Below the pieces are notes generated by a model, which was given only the letters and a program-made list of their open reading frames with translations, made no database searches and was not told where the DNA came from. Made by a program: the position numbers and the translations under genes. Shown piece after piece: positions 11,054-23,325 of a stretch of 64,000 nt of DNA. The stretch comes from Merluccius polli. Its lineage: Eukaryota > Chordata > Actinopteri > Gadiformes > Merlucciidae. The first letter of the stretch is position 1, and each line of letters opens with the position of its first letter. The stretch is from NCBI GenBank assembly GCA_030340625.1, contig JAOPHQ010005717.1, positions 22,501 to 86,500 of the forward strand, in the 5' to 3' direction.

Positions 11054-13016
11054 CAGAGATGTATAGTAACGAAGTAGAACTACTTCACTACTGTACTTAA
11101 GTACTAAAATGCGGTATCTGTACTTTACTTGAGTATTATGTTTTTCTCCTACTTCCACTTTTACTTCACTACACATTTTTGATGAGTTTAATACTTTTAC
11201 TCCGATACATTTTTCAAGTGCTGAATCGTTACTCGCTACTCACAAAACGTCCGTCGGGACCCATTACAAAATAAATCTGATTATACTGACGTGACGTCCA
11301 CGCTTTTAACAATTGTAGAATATAGTAGGCCTATTAAATGAGAGTTAATCACATAATGCTGGCGTCCGTAACTTCTTCCTGCGTGTCGCCGCATCCTCAT
11401 TTAAAACCCAATTGCGCTCCTCGTAATCAAGAGCGCACAAACTCGAATTCACGCAAGCACAGCTGTCTGAGAAAAAAAATGCAAACGAACATCTCATCTC
11501 ATGATGCTTTCTGGCAGATGTTTCACTGTCTGAAATCATAGGCTTACTGCATGTTGCCTATGAAGACCTAGTTGACAAACTAAACAGTAGAGACAGCTCG
11601 TTGACCAGCACCATGGCTACCTGCCTTGCACTGCTGGTTTCTCTGGAAGCAAAGCAGGGGTTGGTCTGGTCCATCTCTGGATGGGAGACCAGTTGGTGCT
11701 GGTAGAGGTGTTGGAGGGCCAGTAGGGGGTGCTCATCCCTCTGGCCTCTGTAAGATCCCCAATGCCCCGGGATGGAGACGGGGACTCCGTCCCGTCTAGA
11801 GCACCGTCTTTCGGATGAGACGTTAAACCGAGGTCCTGACTCCCTGTGGTCACTAAAGATCCCGTGGCACTCATCGCAAGAGTAGGGGTGCTAACCCCGG
11901 TGTCCCGGCCAAAATTCCCAACCCGGCTCTTGTACCAACATGGCCACCTAATCATCCCCTGGTCTCTAATTGGTTAGTTTCACTCCTCACCTCTCCGCTG
12001 TGCCAGTGTGTGGTGAGCGTTCTGGCGCACATTGTTCTGCAAAGGGAAAGCATCGGCATATCAACTCCGCTATTAGCCTGGGCGCGATGGGAGGATAAGC
12101 ATTCCTTTTTCATAAACATTGAATTGTTAAATAGCCGATATCAATGGCCGAATTCATTAATTAATTTAACATTAAAGGCAACAGGCAATGTGGGGGTTTT
12201 CCACTTTTCCACTCCGTAACAAGCAAGCCATGGCTGGTGCGTGTTCCGTGTGTCAGTGTGCTTATTTTAAAACAAACAACAAAGAAGAACATTAAGAAAG
12301 CCATTCAAGCAGACCTATATTAAGTGTGTAACTCTAACACAGGTCTGAGACTCTTATGCGAAGTTGCTTTGATTAGTGCTCACCTGCTGTTTGCTACCAG
12401 AGCCCTGGAAGACGTCTCTTAAAGAGACAGGCGTCATTTTAATAGGCTCATACAATATTAATATCTGAACTTACACCTATTATTTCAAGAATCATGAAAG
12501 GCTTTCAGCAAATATTAAGGTGCTATTAATTACATATTAATAAGACAAATCTACCAAATAATAAGTTAAACTACACAAAATGAGACAGGCCTATAGACAA
12601 TTCTAGTATTAGCTATATCCGATTGTGATGCCAGCTGAACTAACACACCTAATGAAACATAAAAATCAAATGTTTTACCCATTTAAAATATTAAATGACT
12701 TACTAATTAATTATCAGAATTAATCAGAATATGTGCTTCAACTAGCTCTCTCTATTTTGACCATACATGTGTTTGTATCCCTGTTAATATAACCTACACA
12801 TAACACAACACTTGTACTTGTACTTTCAGTACTTGAGTAGTCAATTTTAAAATACTTCTACTTGCAATACTTAAATACAAAACATTTTGAATACTTAAGT
12901 ACTTCCACTTAAGTATGGTTTTCAAAGAACACTTCTACTTCTACTCAAGTCACTTTTTTGATATAGTACTTGTACTTCTACTCAAGTCTTGGTCTCCAGT
13001 ACTTTATACATCTCTG
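11054..13016. mobile_element. Non-autonomous hAT element with 8-bp target duplication
   Basis: Termini CAGAGATGTATAGTAACG and ...AGTACTTTATACATCTCTG are inverted repeats. Target duplication TGTGTATT is perfect at 11046-11053 and 13017-13024. Sub-terminal arrays of ACTT/AAGTA phrases (STYACTTTTACT type) lie at both ends. The same family borders the 34244-44041 element. The interior has no transposase but contains a SINE3 copy. Confidence 0.9.
11598..12040 (+). mobile_element. SINE3-type retroposon with 5S rRNA-derived head
   Basis: The head (about 11625-11740) resembles 5S rRNA: AAGCAAAGCAGGGGTTGG, then GGATGGGAGACCAG, the internal promoter region of 5S genes. The body shows ACCGTCTTTCGGATGAGAC, GTTAAACCGAGGTCCTGACT, AAAGATCCCGTGGCACT, AAGAGTAGGGGTG and GTGTGGTGAGCGTTCTGGCG, which I recognise from zebrafish SINE3. 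The tail is missing. It is non-coding; a minus-strand ORF through it is spurious. Confidence 0.85.
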
Positions 13017-13244
13017 TGTGTATTACACCAGAAAATAATAGTAGTCAGTAATTGCAGACCATGCTCCAAGGAAAATCAATGAAAGAGGGAGATCATTTTA
13101 AATCTGAAAACATGGTAAAATGCACCAGAATGCGGGAAATTGCATCTACTTCTTTCACATTTTTCTGGGGGAGTACCCCCAGACCCCCCGTCTAAATATG
13201 TCCCCCCCACTCTCAAAACGCTGATTACGCCCTTCCTCTGAAGC

Positions 13245-13480
13245 CCCGGTGATGGTCTGGGCGTGCGGATTAATAAATAAAATACATTTTTTTTAAAACA
13301 GCGGTAAAAGCTAACGTGTGTGTCCGGGAGAGGGTTACTCTCCTCGGACACATTACTCTGAAGCCCCGGTGACGGTCTGGAAGTGCGGATGGAATAAAAC
13401 AGCGGTAAAAGCTGGCGTGTGTGTCTGGGAGAGGGCTACTCTCATCGGACACATTACTCTGAAGCCCCGGTGATGGTCTG
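13245..13480. repeat. Minisatellite, about 105-bp unit, right part
   Basis: It continues the array at 10335-10502 after the transposon. Its right end joins Ty3/gypsy gag sequence abruptly at about 13480, so the 5' half of the retrotransposon was lost at this junction. Confidence 0.9.
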
Positions 13481-13489
13481 CTATGGGGA

Positions 13490-16400
13490 ACAGCCGAGTG
13501 GGAACGTCACACGTCGGCCTGCTCCTCCTTCAACGCCTTCACCACCGAACTCCGCAAGGTGTTTGGTATAGCATCCAGAGGGTTCAACGCTTCCGGGGGT
13601 CTCCTGGGTCTCAGACAGGGATCCTGCTCCGTTACGGACTACGCCATTGACTTCCGCATCCGAGCCAGGAGGAGCGATTGGAACCAGGCGGCTCAGGTGG
13701 ACGCCTTCCTGTTGGGGCTGGCCGACTACATCAAGGACAAGCTGGTGTCCTACGACCTTCCTGCCTCTCTCAACGAGATCATCGCGCTGGCTTCCTGTGT
13801 GGACAGACAGATTCAAGCTAGACACCATGAGAGATGGCAGGGACAAGGGGAACGGCTTCAGGCTCCTCGTCTTCCAGCTCTTTCCAGGCCGTTAACTCCG
13901 CCCGCCAGCACACCGAGGAGGGACGCTGAACCCATGCAGATCGGCCGGGCCAGTCTAACCCCACAGGAGAGAGAGAGGCGCTGCAGAGGGAACCTCTGCC
14001 TCTACTGTGGACAGCCCGGACACTTCCTCTCCAAATGTCCGGCAAAGGGTCAGGCTCACCCAGTAACCGAGGAGGTCCTGGTGAGTCACACTTCAAAACC
14101 CTCTTCTGTCTCACGTTCGCTGTGTCAGGTCCGACTGCTGCTACCCCAAGGCTCTCAGACTCTGGCCACACTCATAGACTCTGGTTCCGATGCTAACTAC
14201 AACGACCTAGCACGTCAGCTAGGCGTCAGTCGGATTCGCCTGCCAGTTCCTGTTCCCGCCAATGCCCTGGATGGTCGCCTCCTGGGGACTGTCACCCACC
14301 AGACGGTGCCCATCCACATGCTCCTGTCTGGAAACCACCACGAGACTATCCAGTTTCACATCCTGTCTTCTCCTCATCACCCGCTCCTCCTGGGATTCCC
14401 CTGGCTCCGACGTCACAACCCACACCTAGACTGGACCACAGGGGTGATCCTGGGTTGGAGCCCAACTTGTCATCAAGTCTGTCTGAAGCAAGCTACCGCT
14501 CCCCAGTCACCTACCTACGTTCCAGTCCTGCTCCAGATGTGTCGGGGGTTCCCGATGAATACCTGGACTTCCGAAAGGTCTTCAGCAAAGCCAAGGCAAC
14601 CTCTCTTCCCCCGCATAGACCATACGACTGCGCCATCAACCTTCAGCCTGGTTCTGCTCCACCCAGAGGCCGCCTGTACTCCATTTCCGCCTCTGAGAGA
14701 GAGGCCATGGACACATATATCAATGACTCTTTGGCCGCAGGCATCATCCGACCCTCGTCATCACCGGCTGGGGCGGGCTTCTTCTTTGTGGCAAAGAAGG
14801 ACAGGACGCTCCGTCCTTGTATAGACTATCGAGGTCTGAATGACATTACGGTGAAGAACCGTTATCCCCTGCCCCTCATCGCCTCAGCGTTCGAGCTCCT
14901 GGAGGGAGCAACAGTATTCACAAAACTGGATCTACGCAACGCCTACCACCTGGTCCGGATCCGGGAGGGAGACGAATGGAAGACGGCGTTCAACACCCCC
15001 ACTGGCCACTACGAGTACCTGGTGATGCCTTTTGGTCTCACCAATGCTCCTGCCGTCTTCCAGGCCCTGGTTAACGACGTGCTCAGAGACATGCTCAACA
15101 AATTCGTTTTCGTCTACCTCGATGACATCCTGATCTTCTCCCGGTCCCAGGATGAACACCTTCACCATGTCCTGAGGGTTCTCCCACACCTCCTGGAAAA
15201 TTCACTTTTCGTCAAGGCAAAGAAGTGTGAGTTCCACGTTCCGTCTGTCTCTTTCCTGGGGTACGTCATAGGGAGGGGGACCGTCCAGATGGACTGGGCC
15301 AAGGTCTCTGCTGTCACCTCCTGGCCCACTCCAGACTCCCGTAAGCAGATTCAACGTTTTCTGGGCTTTGCCAATTTTTACCGGAGGTTCATCAGAGGGT
15401 ACAGCACGGTGGCAGCCCCCCTCACGGCCCTCACCTCCTCCAAGGTGTCCTTCCAGTGGTCATCGGCCGCCAATGAGGCTTTCCAGTCCCTGAAGACACG
15501 TTTTACGTCAGCCCCCATTCTCATAATGCCTGACCCCGAACGACAGTTTGTGGCCGAGGTGGACGCCTCCGACGTGGGAGTTGGGGCCGTTCTCTCTCAG
15601 AGGTCCGCCACCGACCAGAAGCTACACCCCTGCGCCTTCTTCTCCAGGCGGTTGACCCCGGCCGAAAGAAACTATGACATTGGTAACAGAGAGTTACTAG
15701 CAGTTAAGTTGGCTCTGGAGGAGTGGCGACATTGGTTGGAGGGGACCAAACTGCCGTTCTTGGTGTGGACAGATCACAAAAATCTAGAGTACATCCAGTC
15801 AGCCAAGAGACTGAACTCCCGCCAGGCCCAGTGGTCACTCTTTCTGACCAGATAAAATTTTTCACTCTCATATCGGCCGGGGTCCCGCAACGTCAAACCT
15901 GATGCCTTGTCTCGGCAGTTCCAGGAAGAGGAGTGGGAGGTTGGCGAACCTGATGCCATTCTTCCGCCCTCACGTCTCATCGCCACCTTAACCTGGGAGG
16001 TGGAGGAGAGGGTCAGAGCCGCCATCCAGGACCAGCCCATACCCAGTTCCTGTCCACCAGAACGCCTATACGTCCCATCTGACCTCCGGTCCGAGGTCCT
16101 CCTATGGGCTCACAGCTCCAAACTCACGTGCCACCCTGGGATCCAGCGGATTAAGGAGGTCATGCAGCGTCACTTCTCGTGGTCCACTCTGGCTGAGGAC
16201 ACTCAGAGCTTTGTCAATGCCTGTCCCGCCTGCAACCAACAGAAACCCACGCTCCAAGCTCCTGCTGGTCTTCTGCACCCTCTACCAGTACCTCATCGTC
16301 CATGGTCACACATCTCCTTGGATTTTGTCACCGGTCTACCACTGTCCAGCGGCAACACCACCATTCTGACGGTGGTGGACCGGTTTAGCAAGATGGCCCA

Positions 16401-17304
16401 CTTCGTGCCCCTGCCCAAGCTCCCTTCAACCAAGGGGACCACTAAACTGCTGCTGAAACATGTGGTCCGTCTCCATGGCATCCCGGTGGATGTGGTCTCG
16501 GATCGAGGCCCCCCAGTTCACCTCTGTTTTCTGGAGAGAATTCTGGTCGCTCCTGGGGGCCACCGTCAGTCTCTCATCAGGATACCATCCTCAGTCTAAC
16601 GGTCAGACAGAACTCAAGAACCAGGAGATGGAGACGGCACTCCGTTGTATGACATTTCAACCCCATCGTCTTGATCCTAACAACTCCTGTGGGTGGAGTA
16701 CTCCCACAACACCCTGACCAGTTCCGCCACAGGCCTCTCTCCATTCCAGTGTCTACAGCTACCAGCCACCTCTGTTCCCGACCCTAGAGAGGGAGACTTC
16801 CTGTTCATCCGTCCAGGCCTTCATCCACCGCTGTCGTAGGACCTGGATCCGAGCTCGAGCTGCCCTCCTCAAAGCTGCTGGTCGCTATGCCTCTGCCTCC
16901 GACCGCCACCGCTCCCAGGCTCTCTCTACCGTGACCTTCCCCTGAGGGTGGAGTCAAGGAAGCTGGCCCCTCATTTTATTGGCCCCTTCGAGATTATCAA
17001 GATCATCAACCCAGCAGCAGTGAGACTCAAACTCCCCAGATCCATGCGCATCCACCCTACATTCCACGTCTCCAAAATCAAGCCGGTCCGAGAGAGTGCC
17101 CTGGTCCCCGCCATCCCACCTCCTCCACCTCCTCGTTTCATCGACGGAGGCCTCACCTACACTGTCCGCCGTCTCCTGCAGTCCCGCCGACGGGGGAGGG
17201 GTTTCCAATACCTTGTGGACTGGGAGGGATACGGCCCAGAGGAGAGATCCTGGGTCCCCGCCAGAAACATATTGGATCACCACCTCATCAGGGAGTTTCA
17301 TTAG
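13490..17304 (+). pseudogene. Ty3/gypsy chromovirus gag-pol, 5'-truncated and frameshifted
   Basis: It encodes capsid, protease, RT, RNase H and a chromodomain integrase. Gag begins mid-capsid (SFNAFTTELRKVFGI, about 13519) and has a zinc knuckle CLYCGQPGHFLSKC (about 14000-14040). The protease motif LIDSGSDAN lies at about 14173. After a frame change near 14525 comes RT with IDYRGLND, MPFGLTNAP and YLDD (about 15116), then RNase H with EVDASDVGVGAV. An in-frame TAA stands at 15853-15855. Integrase has the HHCC finger and Asp in SLDFVTGLP. An extra C in the run near 16509 shifts the frame before the second Asp region is complete, and further shifts follow to about 16945. The chromodomain (FQYLVDWEGYGPEERSWVP) ends at 17304. 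With several lesions it is inactive, yet each block is well preserved. Confidence 0.95.
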
Positions 17305-17607
17305 GGTCACCCCGATCAACCCACCAGAACCGGCCATATCCCCAGACCACGGAATCCACCCCCCCCAACCATCCCATCGAGCAGAACCATCGGATGAGGA
17401 GTCCGATGCTGACAATGGGGACAACGATAACCCCCTTTCTGATGCAGACGACCATTCCCTACAGTCGGGGATGAGGGGATGGAGGTGGACGTCTCGGACG
17501 AATATTAACCCTCCTCCGGACCCCCTCCACCCACCCAGCTTTGCATTGGATTTGTTTTTGTTTCCCTTATTTAAGACGTCAGGAGCCGTCCCTTGAGGGG
17601 GGGGTTC
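17305..17607 (+). other. Gypsy 3' untranslated tail and polypurine tract
   Basis: This non-coding tail follows the chromodomain and ends in the polypurine tract TTGAGGGGGGGGTTC directly before the LTR. Confidence 0.7.
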
Positions 17608-18119
17608 TGTCACGGTCTTTCTGCCACGCCCCCTCCACTACTCCATTCATTGACCCTCGCAGCTGGGCTGCATCAGGTAATTAGTGGAGGCTATAAATGA
17701 ACCCTTCACCATTCACCTGGTGCCAGATTGTTCTTCGCTGTTCGTTCATGCAAGTCTCTCCAGTACTCCTGTCTCCTGTCCCGGTTTCCCGATCCTGCCT
17801 GCCCCCGACGACGATCCCCGCTTCGCCCCTCTGGATCCTCATTCGCCTGTCTCCTGTCCCGGTTTCCCGATCCTGCCTGTCCCCGACCACGATCCCCGCT
17901 TCGCCCGTCTGGATCCTCGTTCGCCTGTCTCCTGTCCCGGTTTCCCGATCCTGCCTGTCCCCGACGACGATCCCCGCTTCGCCCCTCTGGATCCTCGTTC
18001 GCCTGTCTCCTGTCCCGGTTTCCCGATCCTGCCTGCCGACCACTATCTTAATAAAGTTTGTTACAAACGATACCCACCTGTCCTTGTGCTGCTATTGGGT
18101 CCTAACCACACCCGTTACA
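17608..18119 (+). mobile_element. 3' LTR of the gypsy chromovirus
   Basis: It begins TGTCACGGTC after the polypurine tract and ends CACCCGTTACA (512 bp). Inside, three and a half copies of a 78-bp unit starting GTCTCCTGTCCCGGTTTCCC run from 17771 to about 18045. Because 78 is a multiple of three, ORFs read through in three frames; they are not genes. AATAAA lies at about 18050. No 5' LTR is in the window. Confidence 0.88.
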
Positions 18120-18533
18120 GTGATGGCAAATGTATCATATAATCAAGCCCGGTTCTAGGCATGGGCACGGGGGGGCAATGCCCTACCAAATCCTCCGACT
18201 ACCCCACCAAACCGACCCCGCTTCATCCCAAAATTCAAACAGCGCCGGGGTCTCTCCCTCTCTTGCGCTGTGCACAGGCAGTCAGTAGATGGGGCATGTG
18301 GGACAGGCAGGAGGACACTGCTTGCTGCAGGAGTGTGAGTTCAGTTGTAGTGAGTTTCTATGGTTATGTTGACGCTTTCGCTCTGAAACTTTCTCTGGAT
18401 TGGCACTTTTTGAAGCGCGAAAAAGTGGTGCACTACAGCATAAACGCCATAACTCTCATGTCATTCAAATTGTTGAGGATGTTTCTATTGAATCTAATGC
18501 AGCGAAGTTGTAAAATGCTTTAATTTCTGTCAG

Positions 18534-18682
18534 AGTATAAGTAAGGGATAACCCACGAACAGGTGTGCATGTATCGAAAAATAATGCATGCCGGGGGGGG
18601 GCTAAGAACCCCCCGACATGAAGAGGAGGCACAATTTTTTTTTCTCCATACATGCACACCTTGTTATGGATTATCCCGCTTA
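18534..18682. mobile_element. Foldback MITE
   Basis: Arms read AAGGGATAACCCACGAACAG then GGTGTGCATGTATCG, and in mirror image AAGCGGGATAATCCATAAC then AGGTGTGCATGTATGG. The centre holds GGGGGGGGC...GCCCCCCG-like complementary tracts. Almost the whole element can fold on itself. Confidence 0.6.
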
Positions 18683-19190
18683 TACCATGGCCACTTATGA
18701 ATCATTAAAATATAAGGGTGTTCATTCATATTTTGGGGGTAATTCTGTCTCAGAATTACAACTTTTAGCTTGCACTACTTTTTGTGTTCCTGGAAACAAA
18801 TGTCAAATGACCGGAGAAATATATGGGTCTGACTAATGCCTGGAACGCAATCAGTTAACATAAGATTCATATGGAATGCAGACGTTACCTTATTACTCCA
18901 GTAAATAAAGACGATCTTAGTAACAACCTGGCAACATTACCTTATTACTCCAGTAAATAGAGACGATCTTAGTAATGACATGGCAAATGGGGAAGCTTTC
19001 TAAACATAGTCCCATCTGAGTCCGGTCCAAGTTGAGAGCTATTAACATTTCGTTTAGCGCATTAATTTCGACCGGTGATAAGACTGCTTATGTTATAATC
19101 ACGTCATAGCCGTGCAGTTATCGAAAGTTAATCAACATCCTCCAGCCAATCAGAATCGAGTATTCACCTGGGCCATGGTATAATAAAGAA
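18678..19190. mobile_element. MITE with TTATACCATGGCC ends
   Basis: The left end is TTATACCATGGCC and the right end GGCCATGGTATAA, perfect inverted repeats. Inside, a ~60-bp phrase (TTACCTTATTACTCCAGTAA to GACGATCTTAGTAA) is duplicated in tandem at about 18888 and 18942. No coding sequence. Superfamily not resolved. Confidence 0.6.
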
Positions 19191-19740
19191 TATAACATCA
19201 ATCAATCAGTCAAGTTGTAACAATTCGACTAATTCCAGTAGCATAATTATTACTAAATAAACAGTTTCATATTGAGAATCTTATCATTGATTTGTGTTTA
19301 TTGATACCCCTTATAACATTTCACAACACAGTACAACAAATGACAAGAGAATTATAGTTCATTCATATATTTTCAAACAATCAAAATACCACACACATTC
19401 ATTACAAACCCTCTAATAACCCCCCAGTCCAGATACCCAAAAGACTTTGTCACCAATGTGAGAAACCGCATTACTAATAAGCGGCCGTGCGCGTCCGACG
19501 CACACAGTTAAGCGTTCTCCCCAAGTCAATTCAAAGCACGGCAAAAAAGATTTTAAAAATCCCTGATATCCACGAAAAGAATTCCACACACAACTGTCCT
19601 TAAAGTCCCAGCAAAAAACATATATAATCCAATTCATCAATGGAAAAAGTAATGCAAGAAAAAGATGACCCGGGTCGTATCAAAAACTGCATGAAAAATA
19701 GATTGCTCTTACCAACGTTGTCGAGTCGACAGGTGGGTTA

Positions 19741-20340
19741 GGGCATATTCACACCTAGAGTTTTTTTTTTTCTGCCAGCGCTCTGCCAGCCCTTTTTATA
19801 TTGTATTCCTATGTAGCAGAGCGTTTTTGGAAAACACCCCTGGTGTTTTTTTAAACGCCTCTCTCTGCGTTTTTTTCTCCCGCACCGAGCGTAAAAAAAA
19901 GTTGAAAAGTTGAACTGTCAGGAAAAAAAAGCGCCTGACGTCAGGCGCTTTTTTGACAACTGACCAATCACAGTACGCCGCAAATCGCGCATCATCGAAA
20001 CAAAGCTCCTGGACTATGATGGTAGGCACCTTGCTGCTGCCTTCCCCGAGTGATATTGTGCACCCACAAACGTGCAGGTACATGATTCTCCTCCTCGTCA
20101 GTTAGGGCCAATGCAAGTGCCAATCGCCTGTTTCTAGCCATTTTGTAACAATGATGTAAGGGTAGCCTGGATACGTAGTAGGCTAGTAACGTCGGGGTCT
20201 AGAGTGGGTTCGTTGCTAGGTGATAGAAAAAACACTCTTGGCGCTTTTAGGACAAAAAGCGCTGCCAGCTTTTTTTTTGTTGAAAAAACGGTCGGCTCAA
20301 CTTTTCCCTATCACAAAAAACGCTAGGTGTGAACACGCCC
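19741..20340. mobile_element. 600-bp Harbinger-type MITE with TTA duplication
   Basis: Ends are GGGCATATTCACACCTAG and ...CTAGGTGTGAACACGCCC, with TTA on both sides (19738-19740, 20341-20343). Sub-terminal repeats contain GCGCTTTT/AAAAGCGC phrases on both strands. A minus-strand ORF inside is low-complexity and spurious. Confidence 0.85.
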
Positions 20341-20835
20341 TTATTTAGTGGTTTTGTGGCTATTTCCACTATTAGCCTTTATGTTAGTGCACTTTCGGCG
20401 TTTGTTTTAGGTCTCTCGTAGTCTCCCTCCAGCCATTACGCCTTACCGGCTTTTTACTTCCTTGTTTTTTAAAACCTCCCCAAAACAACTCATCCCGTTA
20501 GCTGACAGGCACATCAATCAGCTGATTTTGAGAACACAGCTGATTGACCGTAAGAAAACAAAAGCAATATCAAATAACAGGCCACAGGTACACATTCGGG
20601 TAGGAACATAATCATTCTGGATAAACTCATTAAACCTGTTCATTTTTTACATATTGTACCCAGGTTTTAATTTAACAGTGTATCCTAAAAAATAACCATA
20701 TGTGGCCTAGTGTCACAAAGTCATCAAAAAAATGTCATCCCTGGGGCAATCAACACAGCAGCAGTTGGTGACCAATCAACATTTCTTACTGCCCCCCCCC
20801 AATCAAAGCAGTCTAGAACCAGGCCTACATATAAT

Positions 20836-21475
20836 GCTGTTTGGGTGTGACATTGTGATCTGGAAAAAGCTCCTTCCAATGCTTCAAATGGTTTTCAATG
20901 AGTAAGGTCAACCTAGACACAGTCGCAATGGAAAAGGTGCAATTACTATCTGTACAATCTCTATGAGCTCAATTATCAGTTGTACGCATTGACTTCCAAA
21001 CTCTCCAAACCAATGGCAATATCCTTAGCAGGACAAACATTTGCACAGATGACTTTTAGTTTACCATCACTTTGACGTTAATGTATTGGGGATGGCTGAT
21101 CTCTCTCTAGAGCAGGGATGCCAGGGTGAAATTGGACAGGGGGCCAGATTTTTTTCAAGTGAGACCTCAGGGGGCCGGATTACACTTTCGGACTGAAAAG
21201 GCCAAACACTGACTAGGACATGGATAGGTAGGCTATTTGAAATTATTCATGAAGGCCTACACATCAAAAAGAAATTGCATTGGCACCAAAATCGCCTCAC
21301 AATGAGGCCTACAATTACATACATTACAAATACAGCCTAAAGCAGAAGGTAACCTATCCATGCAAGTAGCCTACATTTATAAATTAGAAATGCAACAAAA
21401 TAGACTAGGTGCCAACAAAACACATTTCCTTTAAATAACACAAGTGTAAACTGTTAATTTTATTATATTGAGGTG
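20836..21475. other. Non-coding DNA with one hAT-like terminus
   Basis: A possible hAT start CAGGGATGCCAGGGTG occurs at about 21115 and continues with GGGGGCCAGA / GGGGGCCGGA repeats. No partner end is seen. The remainder is unremarkable. Confidence 0.35.
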
Positions 21476-23325
21476 TGTGTTTATGGCGCTCCTTGCGGTG
21501 CGACGTCGCGGCTCTCGCTCAGTCATAGTTTATTCTGTTTTGTACCTTTATGTATTATTTTTACTTTTTCCCGGATTCAAAGCGACCAGATACACATATG
21601 ATAGGGAAACAATTCTACACATAAGAGAGGCCTGTTACGGGGTGGAATTTGACCAACTTCAGCTTCTTGCATTCCCGGAGCTGCAGCCAAAAGGCACGGA
21701 GGACGCCGACAGCGGGCTCATCTGGGACACACAACCCGAAGAGGAAACGCGGCAGGCGGGGAGGTACCGAGCGGAGAATGCGGCACCTAGCTCGCCGCGG
21801 GAGATTAACTTTACCAAGCATCCTCCTGAGTAACATGCAATCGATGGAAAATAAAATGGATGATATCTCCTGTAGGCTAGCCACACAACGACAGATCAGA
21901 GACTGCTCGATGCTATGTGCAACTGAAACTTGGCTAAACGAATCCACCCCCGACGAGGCTGTCACACCGCCAGGTTACGCAATCTTCCGGTGCGACCGTA
22001 CCTGCGAGTCCGGCAAAACTCGCGGGGGGGTGTTGCTGCCCTCGTCAAGCAGTCGTGGTGTACAGACACTAAGATTGTTGCAAAACTGTGTTCACCTAAT
22101 CTGGAATACCTGACCATTAAATGCAGGCCGTTCTACATACAGAGGGAGCTACAGTGCATCCTACTGACAGTTGTTTACATTCCCCCGTCAGCCAATGGGG
22201 AAGAGGCACTGTCGGAACTCTATAGTATGATCATTAAATATGAGAATACATACCCTGATGCTGCTTTTATGGTGTTAGGTGATTTTAATCATTGTAACTT
22301 AAAGTCAGTGTTACCTAAATATGTACAGTACATTACTTTCCCCACCAGAGGGAAAAACATATTAGACAAATGTTACAGTAATTTAACAAAGGCATACACT
22401 GCAGTGCCTGAGCCCAACTTTGGTAAATCTGATCACATTGCCATTCTACTGCAACCAACATACAGCAAGAAGCTCAAAGCAGAGCCTGTCACAGTCATGA
22501 CAGTACAAAAATGGTCAGATGATGCACTGTCTGAACTGAGAGACTGCTTACAAACAACTAACATGGATGTGTTCAGGGTAGCCACGGACAACATTCATGA
22601 CTATACTGACACAGTGAGCTGCTACATTAGCTGGTGCACATCCATCTGTGTGCCCCCCAGGATTTACAGAAGATTTCCAAATCAAAAACCATGGTTTAAC
22701 CAGGACATCCAAGCCAAGATCAGGGAACAGAGCATGGCTTTCCAGTCTGGAAACGAACAACAGTACAGGCTGGCCCGATACGCCCTGCTCAAATCAATCA
22801 GAACTGCAAAAAAGTCACACACAGAAAAATTGGAGAACTGCTACACTGGAAATGACTCCCGCAGGATGTGGCAGGGAATTCAGGCTGTCACGAATTACAA
22901 GGAGAACAAGCACACAGCTAGCACCTCAGACTTCTATGTCCTTCTATGCCCGGTTTGATACCCACCAGCAGACCACCATGCCAGCATTACCATCAGGTGA
23001 CCTGGGGGAAAGCCTCCAGGTAACACAAGCACAGGTTTCAAGATCTCTGCAGCAGGTCAACCCCCGCAAGGCAGCAGGGCCGGACGGTGTATCACCGAGA
23101 GTTCTGAAAGCCTGTGCAGCAGAGCTGGCTGAGGTGTACACCGACATCTTCAACAGCTCACTGGCTCAGGCTGTTGTCCCACTGCTCTTCAAAAAAATCC
23201 ATAATCATACCGGTCCCCAAGAAGCCACACACAACCTGCATGAATGATTTCCGTCCAGTGGCACTCACTTCAGTTGCCGTGAAGTGCCTTGAAAAACTAG
23301 TGCTGAAGGCCATGGATTCCATTAG
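21476..23325 (+). pseudogene. L2/CR1-type LINE ORF2, endonuclease and start of RT
   Basis: The endonuclease nicks target DNA for target-primed reverse transcription. The N-terminal end (SILLSNMQSMENKMDDI, about 21815) and TETWLNE, then after a frame change near 22030 VVYIPPSANGEEAL, VLGDFNH (about 22275) and KSDHIAIL (about 22428) mark an exonuclease-endonuclease-phosphatase fold. The following linker contains NQKPWFNQDIQAKIR. RT begins with NPRKAAGPDGVSPRVLKAC (about 23059) and FRPVALTS, then stops abruptly near 23325, before the catalytic YxDD region. At least three frame changes (near 21833, 22030, 22950). Upstream open sequence from 21476 may be an ORF1 tail or 5' UTR. The 3' end of what looks like the same LINE reappears at 26826. 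Confidence 0.88.

Larger units (their letters stand above)
10503..13235. mobile_element. TIR transposon inserted in the minisatellite, 8-9 bp duplication
   Basis: The left end reads ACGGACGTAATTTACGGGGG and the right end, inverted, GAAGGGCGTAATCAGCG. Both ends carry G-tracts around GGGGGGGACA. The flanks repeat CTCTGAAGC (10494-10502 and 13236-13244). Removing the element and one copy restores the minisatellite unit exactly. The duplication length fits hAT (8) or Mutator (9). No transposase of its own is visible; about 72% of it is a nested hAT element. Confidence 0.75.
18144..20827. mobile_element. hAT-like element with 8-bp duplication, carrying nested MITEs
   Basis: Termini are CAAGCCCGGTTCTAG and the mirror of TAGGCCTGGTTCTAG, with G-tracts just inside. 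CATATAAT is repeated at 18136-18143 and 20828-20835. No transposase remains in 2.7 kb. Three separate inserts with inverted ends lie inside. Confidence 0.75.

Noticed and set aside
17681..18158. Overlapping proline-rich or Asp/Arg-rich ORFs on both strands
   Set aside because: They are the 78-bp LTR repeat read in several frames.
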